Source: Sphagnum compactum
Lineage: Eukaryota; Bryophyta; Sphagnopsida; Sphagnales
Direction: 5' to 3'
DNA: 64,000 bases
NCBI GenBank assembly: GCA_965153455.1
Contig: OZ234494.1
Coordinates: forward strand, 21,018,001-21,082,000
The notes beneath the pieces are model-generated. The model was not told where the DNA came from. It saw only the letters and a program-made list of their open reading frames with translations, and did no database searches. Position numbers and translations under genes: made by a program. Below are positions 21,870 through 31,259 of this stretch, piece by piece; position 1 is the stretch's first letter, and each line of letters opens with the position of its first letter.

Positions 21870-22056
21870 AGTATAAATCAACCCTGCATCTTGTTGGCAC
21901 TTCGGAAGCTAACAGGGACTAAATGAACTCTGCATCACGTTGGTACCAAATGAACTCTGCATAGTGTTTATACTTCGTAAGCAAACAATTTGTGGAACTA
22001 AATGAACTCTGCATCTTGTTACTACTTCGTAAGCCAACAATTTGTGGGACTTAAGG
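21870..22056. repeat. Minisatellite, units about 30-53 bp
   Basis: AAC(C/T)CTGCAT recurs four times (about 21880, 21950-21960 twice within a short unit, and 22003). Full units continue with ACTTCGTAAGC.AACAATTTGTGG.ACTAAATG. One unit is shortened. The block is absent from the corresponding place before the gene at 42422. Confidence 0.75.
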
Positions 22057-22109
22057 TGCAGAGCCAATAAAGCTTTTGTGAAAGAGGGATTTGTTGGTTT
22101 GTTAAGGCT

Positions 22110-22119
22110 CATATAAATC
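22110..22119 (+). promoter_or_regulatory. Possible TATA box upstream of the gene at 22964
   Basis: CATATAAATC lies about 30 bases before the point where strong similarity to the right-hand copy begins (about 22140). The right-hand gene lacks this motif at the equivalent place. The assignment is positional only and the distance to the coding start is long. Confidence 0.25.
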
Positions 22120-22139
22120 ACTTTCCTTCTTGAGTAAAG

Positions 22140-22963
22140 AGGATTAGGCACAGTGCACACTTGTTCGCTCCTGGAGAGCTACAGTCTTCGTGACTTGTAG
22201 AGATTTTCGAGAGGCCCACATTCTCTGTTTTAGAAGACGGAAGACCTGTGTTGAAAGTTTCTTGTTGAAAGCTTCTGGACTTTTTAAAAGCATAGTCTAT
22301 GGCATTTTCTTCAGTCAGGCATCTAATAGTCTGGTGAAGCTGGGAAGAGTTTTTGAATCCTCGTTGAGGAGAATTTTTCTGTAATCTAATTGTGAAGAGG
22401 GTTTTTAGAATCTGATGAATTGAATTGTCTCTCTGTCTTGCAGCATCGATGATTTTGTTCAGCTAACTGAGAAGAAAAATTGTTTAGTTTATCTCTTCCA
22501 CCAACATCTGTCTCTTGAAGCTTTACGAAACTTTTCAACTTGGGTCTTTCTATCCTGTGGTCTCGCAAGGCAGTGAAAGCAGCTGAAAGAGGAACCTGCT
22601 CCTTAACAGCTCCAGGTCCTCCGATTCAATCAAGCAGGTAGAGATTCAGAAGCCCTTTTGCTTTTAGGGGTTTGAGAAAGTTGACAAGACTATTGAGCTT
22701 TGAAGAGTCTAGAAGTTGAACCAGCAACAGGAACAAGGGAAAGAATCCAAAGAAAATCCAAGTTTGGGGGAAAAATCCTTGACAATATGGTAGATACTCA
22801 ACAGTTCATCTACTCAGAATTCGAATTATGAGCCATCTAACTCCTTGTTGCAGAAGGTGATTTCCAACTTAAGCTGAGACTCTTTGTTTCTCTGCACATC
22901 AATCCTGGAACTGACGTCTGCCATAATATACACTGCTGGAACTGTTGAGAGATTGAGATTCCT
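22140..22963 (+). other. Conserved leader region upstream of the plus-strand family gene
   Basis: It is similar throughout to 41450-42420. The text is purine-rich with many small indels, no long open frame, and a candidate intron end TTGTTGCAG near 22850. It is probably 5' untranslated exon and intron sequence. The intact minus-strand paralog has 84 extra N-terminal residues that find no match here. Confidence 0.45.
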
Positions 22964-24808
22964 ATGATGTACATGGCAATTCAATCACCCAAGTTGCTTG
23001 AAGTATGCTTATTCTTGAAAGATCTTGTCACTGCTAGAAACCCCATGATCATGTGCCAAAGAAACCATACACATCACTGTATGTCACTTAATGGAAGTAT
23101 TCAGTGCATGTTTTGTAGGGCTGGGACTCTTGACAACAGTTTGCCTGTGGAGATGGAGATGGACTTGAAAGTTCATTGCCCCATGGATGGCCAAGTAGAT
23201 GCTCACATGGAAGTCGGAGAAGGAAGCAATTTCAATGCCAAGGTCCTTACAGAGAATTTTCTTCAGCTTATGATTAGAGAGCAGGTGGTGCGGGAATCTC
23301 TGGCTTCCTCTCTCCTAAAGTATCTGGAAATTGGCTCATATGAAATTGTGAAGGACCAGCTTCACAATCTCAACTTTCCAACCATGGTTTGGATGGGCTA
23401 TGAGGTTGGGAGAGCCAACTTGCAAGATCATGTCAACCTAACAAAGGAGTTGAAGAAGTCAATGTTGGGGCTCAAGGCCATGTTGCCAGCAGCAAAATTG
23501 AAGATGCGGGCTGGGAATTTGGAGGTATGCAGCATGAAAATTGACAAAGAAGCAATCCATGTTGCCACTAGGCTGTGTTATCATATCTATATCATCTGGC
23601 ACTTGCTTGTCATCGCAATCTGCAGAGATGATGATTTAAAAGATGAGCAGAAGCTCATCTTCCATGAGATTCTGCTATTGCACAATGAACACAACATGCT
23701 CACAAGTGAAGCTGAGACCACTGCAGTTGGATTTGACAATCCTGATGTCGAGGAGCTCATGAAGTCAAGGTCTCTTATTGACAACAAGTTCTTGCAGCTT
23801 GTGATGAATGAGTTAGCAAAGCGACACCAAGATAAGATGTTGTATGACCTTTGGCAGATGATGCAAGGAGTGACAGTGAACAACAGCATACATGTGAAGG
23901 ACAAGGCAGTTGACAATGCCAATGAGTCAACTTTGTGGCCCTGCAGTGCAGAGTCCCACTTTGGGCGTTGGGTGATTAAGATGGAGAAGCCCGTGCTCCT
24001 CATGGACATTGAGGGATCACACCAGCACACCAACAAGAAGTGGATACAGAATCTTCAGCGGCTTGATTACATCCAATACTTACTCCCTGAGGTTGTCAGA
24101 CTCAAAGCCCAATTGGAAGTGAAAGTTGACATTCAGCCTAATTTCATCGACCTCACAGTGAGCATCAGTCAAGTCCTTGCCTGGGTTCGCAATATGGTCA
24201 GGGAAAAGAAGCAAACAGGCCACTTCCCCTCACGGGTCTACCTCTCTGTTGTTCCTGTCAATGCTGGGTTGACAGGTGTCACCATGACAGGCTCCTCACA
24301 AAATACTTCTGTGGAGGTTGGGGTCACAGAGAAAGTCCAAGGGGGGGTGAATGCAAACATCAAAGCTGCACCGTCAGCAGGCTTGAACTTCAGAGCTGGC
24401 AAAACAATTGCATCAAAAGTTGAATGGAAACCCTGGCACCTGGAGCAGCTCTCTGAGGATGGTGACAGAGGTAGCAGTTTCACATGGGACTTGTCGAATC
24501 TCCATGGCACCAACTTTGCTCGTCTGAACCCCATGAATGCAGAGGTTAAGAGGTCAATATGGCAGTTTGGGAAGAGGATTCCTGAAAACCCACTGCAGGA
24601 GTTACCCTTTGCAAGCAATGGGAGTGTCAACTTCACAGCTGAGCAGTTTAGCAATGTGATGGCATGGAGGTACCCAAAAGACCTTGAGAACACTAGCCTG
24701 GTGTTTAACATTGTGGGCTGTGTGCACACCACCTGCACCCAGGCCCCATTCTGGGAGACACGCATGATGCCATTCAAGTGTCAGCTTGAACAGAAGCTGG
24801 AAGCTTGA
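22964..24808 (+). CDS. Uncharacterised family protein (copy A, plus-strand member), 614 aa
   Basis: I do not recognise this family. The protein matches the 640-aa protein at 53846-55768 from about residue 62 to its end, and the 559-aa protein at 42422-44101 more closely. Residues about 62-180 form amphipathic helix pairs resembling worn ankyrin repeats (SSLLKYLEIGSYEIVKDQL). A conserved hydrophobic stretch follows (TRLCYHIYIIWHLLVIAIC), then WPCSAESHFGRWVI and KPVLLMDIEGS. The last 200 residues are rich in Gly, Ser and Thr (TGHFPSRVYLSVVP, VTMTGSSQNTSVEVGV) and end in FWETRMMPFKCQLEQKLEA. No signal peptide is evident. The first about 60 residues have no counterpart in the 640-aa paralog, so the true start could lie downstream or upstream through an intron. 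The stop TGA replaces a Cys codon of the paralog and removes a Lys-rich tail that is still encoded beyond it. Confidence 0.75.
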   Translation: MMYMAIQSPKLLEVCLFLKDLVTARNPMIMCQRNHTHHCMSLNGSIQCMFCRAGTLDNSLPVEMEMDLKVHCPMDGQVDAHMEVGEGSNFNAKVLTENFLQLMIREQVVRESLASSLLKYLEIGSYEIVKDQLHNLNFPTMVWMGYEVGRANLQDHVNLTKELKKSMLGLKAMLPAAKLKMRAGNLEVCSMKIDKEAIHVATRLCYHIYIIWHLLVIAICRDDDLKDEQKLIFHEILLLHNEHNMLTSEAETTAVGFDNPDVEELMKSRSLIDNKFLQLVMNELAKRHQDKMLYDLWQMMQGVTVNNSIHVKDKAVDNANESTLWPCSAESHFGRWVIKMEKPVLLMDIEGSHQHTNKKWIQNLQRLDYIQYLLPEVVRLKAQLEVKVDIQPNFIDLTVSISQVLAWVRNMVREKKQTGHFPSRVYLSVVPVNAGLTGVTMTGSSQNTSVEVGVTEKVQGGVNANIKAAPSAGLNFRAGKTIASKVEWKPWHLEQLSEDGDRGSSFTWDLSNLHGTNFARLNPMNAEVKRSIWQFGKRIPENPLQELPFASNGSVNFTAEQFSNVMAWRYPKDLENTSLVFNIVGCVHTTCTQAPFWETRMMPFKCQLEQKLEA

Positions 24809-27800
24809 GGCAACATTTTTGGGGACAAGAAGGAGAAGAAGAAATCAGGCTCTCTCTCCCCCTCCCTCCCTTTGACCTCCCTCAACATTGCATGGCAAAA
24901 TGGCCTTGTTCAGTTATGCATAGTTTGAACATAAACTATGAACATCCAAAATCCTGATCTTGTGTGATACATGACTAATCCATGATCAAAACTCAGTTGC
25001 CATCTGTGAACAGGGCCATCCCTTCTTAGGTTGATTGAATTCATGACTTTCAACCATGATGGGTGTGTAGTCCTTGTATTCGGTAAAATGGGAACCAGAA
25101 GTGCATTTGTTGGGCTGAACTTATGTACATATAATGTATTTGTAGCAGGGAGATGAGCGTTTTTTGCTCCCCTTCCTGTCAAAGAGCGTACATTAGTATA
25201 AGGTTTAGGACTGTGTTGTGGCCAGTTAAGTAACAGTGTAGCTGAAAATGGTGTGAACAGAAACTCATCTCCATGAACAGCTCATGACCTATGTAAAGCA
25301 TACTGGTTTAGGGTTTGGGTATTACATCAGCTTTCTGTGATTCTTGAAAAGGGAGATGCATTGAGAACTTGTCCTCTTCCTGATGATGGAAAGCCTCTGG
25401 ACATTGATTTATGGAGATGCCTCAGACAACGGTTTGCTTCACATGTTGGTTGTTGTTTGCTTGTTTTTGGTTGTTTTATAGGTGTGATTGTTGCTGCCAG
25501 AGATGAAGAGATGGGAGTGAATTTATTGTTGATGGAGAAGGAAGGAGGAAAGGCTTCTGGAAACATCTAGAGATCATGTGTTTGAGCAACTTTTGGCGGT
25601 TTATTGCTTTGTTTGTGGTATGTGCAGTATTGGAATATGCTGATTTTGGGAGTCTTTGGGTGGCTGATAAGGGATAGTGGAGTGAATGTGTGGTGGTTGG
25701 AGTTTCCATTTTGTACTTGATGTTGGAAAGCCTTGCTGGAGGTTGCCTATGGTGATTATGGATGCTTGGTGATGCTGGTTTTCTTCTGGTGTTTGGCAAG
25801 ATCTTGTGGTGCATGTGAGGGAGGCTGGAACTTGGTGGATAAGAGGATTGCTGAATGTTGAAATAAAAAATAATAACAATGAGATTTGGAGATTGGAAAG
25901 CTAAGTATACTGAGGACATGGCATGGCAGAAATCTGTTCAGAAGTAGAACTGTCTTGATGGACTGTCTTGAAGGTTCCTGGATTCATTTTCAGTTGTGCC
26001 TAGTAGCAATTAAGGTAGTGTAACACTTGTAATTTCCATCATGCATATAAGGGGTTGATGCCTAGAAGTGAGGACACTGTAAGGAAGTTAGAGCTCATAG
26101 TGGGGTGGGTTTTGGGGTTTATGCCAATGTTGTGATGGTACATTCAAGGGTAAATTGATTCTGAAGTTTTCCAGCAGTCTTGGGTGAGTGTGGTGCAAGG
26201 AATCAAGAAACCTGATTTTCAGGTATCCTTGGACAGAGAAACCTGTAGATTATGTCAAAAACCCATTAGTTACAAGATTGTTACGTCCTGAGTGAAATGG
26301 TGCTGATGAGGTTTGAACTTGAAACCAGGTGGCTTTAGCCTTGATTTTGTTGAGTGGGGAGGTTTAGATAATCCTAGTTTTATTGGCCTACATGGCTAAG
26401 GTGATTTTGAGAGATTTGCTGGAATGGGCATCATGCTGTTCATTGGATTGTGTTGTAAAGCAGGAATAGGGTTAGGAGCTCAATATGACCCAGAGAACCT
26501 TGAGAGTTCTGATCTATGGCCAAACCCTGAACCATGCATGTGATGGAATAGATAGATTTAATGTAAAATTTGTCAGTCCATTGTTCAGAACTAAGATTCT
26601 ATCATTTTCTACAATTGATGTGCATAACCCATCTGTAGCTCACTACAAATTCTGACCACTCAGCACACCTCTCTGAAGAACCCCTCTTCCCATGCTGCTC
26701 ATAATGGATCCTGAATTTTCATAGACAGACCTTGGAAGCAGATTAGAGTAATACTGCTAACAGAAGCACCTACAAGAGATTTTCTGCATGAGCATTCATG
26801 ACATTATATTGCTTTCTTGCTGTAGAATCAAAGGCAAGGAATCCCTATCATATATTTGCCCACACAGAAGAGTTACACGATTTCAGATATGAAGGAGATT
26901 AGGAAAATTGAGTCATATAATTTCAGTGAGCGAACAGAGGAAAACAGAAAACCCTAGAACATGCAGAGGGAAAGGGAAGGCAGTGTAAGTCGATTCAATC
27001 ATGATTGTTTGTTTTAGCAAGCTGGCTTCCAAGCTTCACTGGGTTAGTAGTTACTACGACCTAGTCCAAGCACTATCGGATGCCGGAACGCTGGATATTC
27101 TAATATACAATCCTGCCCCGTGTCCACAGTCTTCAGAAAGAAGAGAGTGTGACAGAAATGTTGGATCTTGTTGAGTCAAGGAATTTGCAATTTGAGGTAA
27201 CCAAAAGAGCAAAACCAAGTTCATCTTATGCTGAGATCTAAGAAACATTCCCACACAAAAACAAAACGAAGAGAAAAAAATGAGAAAGTGAGGATCTAAG
27301 AGCGAAGAAACCAAAGAAAATGAGAAAAAGGAAACCAAGAAGGGAAACATTAGCGGCAGCAGCATCTGGTTCTTCACTTATGTAGTGTCCCACGGCAATA
27401 TGTAGGGAAAGATAGCTGAACCGTGTAGGTGAGTGTAAGTAAGAAACCCGCCTTGCTAAGATTCCAGCTACTTGACTGGAGCAGTCCGGAGCTTCCCTTC
27501 GGAAAGCAATTGTTCAAACACAAGCTCGTGTTGGTGACAAAAGCTGCCTGGAGCTTGAGAAACAGATTCCTGAATCAGCTTGAGTTCAGTTGGTAAGAGG
27601 TCGAGAACTCGAAACAAGGGAGCATTGTTGGCGAGAAGCAGAAAGCGGGTCTAGGGTAGAACCGCCCATCACTGGAGACGTATCACCCAACAATTTCCAA
27701 TATTTTTCTCACTCCTTAACCAAATTGAGCGATTTTTGTCATTGGAAGGACAAACTGGAGATCTACAAATGTTCTTTGTGCGTCTGAGTAAAGGAGCAAC

Positions 27801-28440
27801 GCAGAAAACACAGGAAGGGGACGAGTGGTAGTTTGCTTCAATTTTTTTGAAAAAAATAGCTCTAGACCCCTCTCTAGTTCCAGCCCCATGTCTTCCTCTT
27901 TTTTAATCCGTTTTAAGTGATTTATAACCTGATGGGTGCATCAACTAAGGATTTACAAAACTTCTTTGTATCTCATAGGCAAAGATGTAACAATCAAAGA
28001 TTTGAAGCTCAAAATCCTAACTTGTTTTGATTCACCCATCACCAAACACTGAACCCCTTACACCAAACACCCAATATTTTCCTCATTCCTTTATGGAATT
28101 GAGCAATTTTGGTAATGTTGGAAGCCCTAGGTGGAGGGCTACAAATGTTCTTACAGCTTCAAAAACAGAAAAACGATGTCTGAGGATTCGACCTCCTTTG
28201 AGTTCTTATATCTTCGCTCAACGGCCTGTCTATCTTATCTAGGTCGTCACGGTTGCAACAGATGCCCATGGCTGCACAAACCCTAATTCCTGCCACTCTT
28301 CTTCTCATTAGTAGGCTGAAACTTTCAGAGCCAAAAAGAGCAAAGATGCTCAAAATTAAAAACCCATTACACGAAATTTCATGTGTGTTCTTCTTCTAAA
28401 TCGGACTGAAACACTACTTTGAGGAGTGCGGACTATGAAG
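24809..28440. other. 3' region of the copy A gene and spacer; no confident gene
   Basis: It is collinear with 44102-47930. Immediately after the stop, the DNA still encodes GDKKEKKK in frame, the remains of the lysine tail. Open frames such as 25337-25570, 25476-25919 (-), 27054-27377 (-) and 28027-28242 are not preserved in the other copy: start codons and frames differ. I read the block as untranslated or non-coding. It differs from copy B at about 27585-27735, where copy A has roughly 150 extra bases. Confidence 0.5.
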
Positions 28441-28640
28441 GGTTCTTTTTTTTCATTACTAAGTTTATTCAATTTGGTGATTTTATTTTTTCAGATGGAT
28501 ACGAGTATGTGTTTTTTATTATCTTGTTGCCAAGTTTTGATTTTCTTTTTGAAAAATCACAAGATTTCCCAATTGGATTCTAGCATGTAGCCAAAAATGT
28601 GAAGGATGCATAAGATTTTTAACTTTCATATCCTGTTTCC

Positions 28641-28880
28641 ATCATAGCACCTCATTCAAAGAGGCCAAATCCAAACCCACAACCAGGTTAGCAGAGACTT
28701 GAGGGTTGTGAGCAGTCTAACCAACAGCACAGCAGGAGATGGATGAAAATATTTAGAACACTATTGTATTTAATCCTTATATGCCGAAATTTCCGAATTC
28801 AGAAACTGAAGTGCCAAATCACAATCTTCAAATTATATTAATTATTTGGCACATTAATGCCGAACTTGAAAAGGTACTAC
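28641..28880. repeat. About 240-bp insertion relative to copy B
   Basis: At 48137-48145 the sequence runs uninterrupted from ATATCCTGTTT into ATAGTCAA. In copy A the same two words are separated by about 240 bases starting CCATCATAGCACC. The insertion splits a copy of the dispersed palindromic-core repeat. I see no clear target duplication or terminal repeat, so it may be a small non-autonomous element or filler DNA. Confidence 0.65.
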
Positions 28881-30079
28881 GATAGTCAAGTTTGACTAAA
28901 CTATGTTATGGATGATTGCCACTTCAAGTACATAATAAAAATGAAAACCAACATTGTTAGACCATGGTTCCTTTGTTTTTTTTTCAATGTTTTGATGTAA
29001 AACGTTTGATGATTTTTTGGCCAAAACATTAGTTGAATTTACACTAAAAAATAAAAATTTCCCAACTTTTTGGTTACAAAAGCAACAAAATTTGTTCAAA
29101 AAGAAAAAAGCTCTCAATGGCGGTAGGTCTAAACCTATAATTGTCTAAACTTGCTATTAATGAATGGTTTGGTATAGGAAGACTATCATGATGGCCTATT
29201 GTGGATGAGAGTGAACCATCATCAAAACTAGTACCTTTTTGAGAGGGACCTCTTTGTGGCTATATTTAATTCAGAAAATGTTAGATTTGAAGTTAATGGA
29301 CCCTTGTTTAGGCTTGCTTTAGACTAGGAACTGGGGGCAAAAAAATCTTGAGACCAATAAGGGAAAATATTGACCAATTTTGTTTCCTTGTTTGATCTCA
29401 AGTTATCAATAAAACAATACACTTTTAAAACTATTTAGTTCATGTCTAAAGTCATTTGAGGCCAAGAAGTAAGAAGACTCAAGGTATTAACTCATTATAT
29501 GCCTTCATTCATTCTCTCTTGCTCATTATTTTTCTTAGTTGTGTTTTTTTCTAGGTTGACCACCATGCATGAACATGAACATAGCTGTAAAACATTCTTA
29601 TAGTAATTTTGTTTTTCATCATGATTTGGCATGTTATTATTATAGTTGTAGCATTGCAAGAACTAATATTTCATCAACATTATAGTGGAAGGATGATGAT
29701 GACTATTTTCATTATGAAGCAAATGAAACATCAAGAAAGATATTTAAGTAGCTAATAAAGTTAATTCTAGTAACTTTCATTATTTGTGTGGTATTGTAGC
29801 CCTATCATTGGGTAAGGCACATTCACGCATATGAGATCATGCATTGCAATTGAAATACGAGTAGCCATCACACTTTCTTTGATTAGGTAATTTTCAATTA
29901 CAATTTACAAACGTGATGAAATTTATGGAGTGGCTAAAATCACTTTTTTTCATCTTTGTAAAAAAAATTGTGCAACTATTAAAAAACACAAGTGAAATCT
30001 TTTATGATAGACATATTAAGAGGAAGTAGCATAAGACGATTGTTAAATGAATTTGAATGATTTAAGCATTACAAGGCAT

Positions 30080-30690
30080 ATCTTGTGTTTTGGAGTTACA
30101 TCACCTATAGATCCATCTTCTTACTATTGTTGAAAAGGTTTTTATTCAACTTTACTACGAGTTGTGATTGACACAAGATATAAGTTTTGGAACTATGAAT
30201 TTAGATGCATTGATCATTACCATGATTAGACATTGTTTCAACCTTTTAACATTGGTTACTTTTTGACAAATATGTTCACATATTGGACTTGCATACAATC
30301 AAGTACCTGAATGGTTGTTTAAAACATTTTGGAGTTTTGAAAGGATGCTGGAGAATTATATTAAAGAAAATTGACATGCCATTATGAAATCTAGTCAGTC
30401 TATGATTAGAACTTGCATTTACCTTCATAACCTATACATTATCAATGGAAATAGACATGGGCTAAGCAAAAAAGTTGATCAAGTAATGCAAGAAGAAGCC
30501 AACCATCTCCTTGGATAATTTCCACACAAGAACATATTCCATGTGGCAAAGCAAGGTATCAAAAAAATGCATAGGCTACAATATTTCAAAAGTGATCCTC
30601 AAGTAGAAGTTGAAGAGAACGAGACAATTTTTAAAACTGAGAAATCAAAGGGGCACCAAAATAGAATAGAGACACATGAATCAAAATAAA
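30080..30690 (+). pseudogene. PIF/Harbinger-like transposase remnant (copy A)
   Basis: The plus strand gives, with frame changes, a VIDTRYKFWNYEF-type motif, then H.D.TLFQ, then FGVLKGCWRIILKKIDMPL and a TFIT/LHN stretch followed by a charged tail. This is the C-terminal half of a DDE nuclease of the PIF/Harbinger class (usual forms FWDYE, HD..LFQ, FG.LK.RWRIL...DMPL). Stops and shifts show it is inactive. The same remnant at 49330-49986 shows that insertion predates the segmental duplication. Confidence 0.7.
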
Positions 30691-30780
30691 CAAGATGTTA
30701 GAAATTGCAAGCTCAAGAATTATTAATTAATACATTTTATGAAACAAAATTGAAATGACAAAGTAAATTCTTCTTACCAA

Positions 30781-31210
30781 CTACATCATATGATTCAAAA
30801 TCATATTCCTCTTCCCAACTAGATCATATGATTCAAAATCAACATAGATATCATGCCTATAATTTAGAAGTTGAACAATTTGGTGATCAGCTCTTTTCAT
30901 TAAAACATTGGTTTTCTTGAAAATATTCATCATGATGGTATTGTTTTCCACCATCTTAATGAACATACCAATTGCTTATTCATAAAATTCCTTTTCATCA
31001 CTTTTATATGTAGATTGTAAAGTTGTCTCCAAAATTGGTTGTTTTTCCAACAATTCGGTGATGCTTTCATATTGAGAGAATTTTGTGTCATTGGTAAATG
31101 TGATGATATGTTTCATTATGGTACCAATTTAATGCCATCCAACATCAATGAATTCATAGAACTTGGATTCATGTCTTTCTTCCCTTGATACACCATTTGC
31201 CAATTTGTAT
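30781..31210 (-). pseudogene. Second frame of the Harbinger-like element (copy A), convergent
   Basis: On the minus strand, downstream of the transposase remnant, short frames read FYEFIDIGWHEIG-like and MFIKMVENNTIMMNIFKKTNVLMKRADHQI. The better-kept counterpart is 50006-50434. Harbinger elements usually carry a second, Myb/SANT-like gene convergent to the transposase, so this is the expected place for it. I cannot show the Myb fold itself. Confidence 0.4.
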
Positions 31211-31259
31211 TGTTTGAAAAAAAAAGTTAAGAATTTTAATTCAATTTGAACTCAATTGT

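Noticed and set aside
25476-25919. Minus-strand frame of 147 codons downstream of the copy A gene, with a 201-codon counterpart at 44880-45485
   Set aside because: The counterpart is lengthened by a local tandem duplication and the frames shift relative to each other. Composition is His/Ser/Pro-rich without domain features.
27570-27620. TCAGTTGGTAAGAG near 27590, resembling the D-arm of a tRNA
   Set aside because: No matching acceptor stem, anticodon arm or T-arm can be folded around it.
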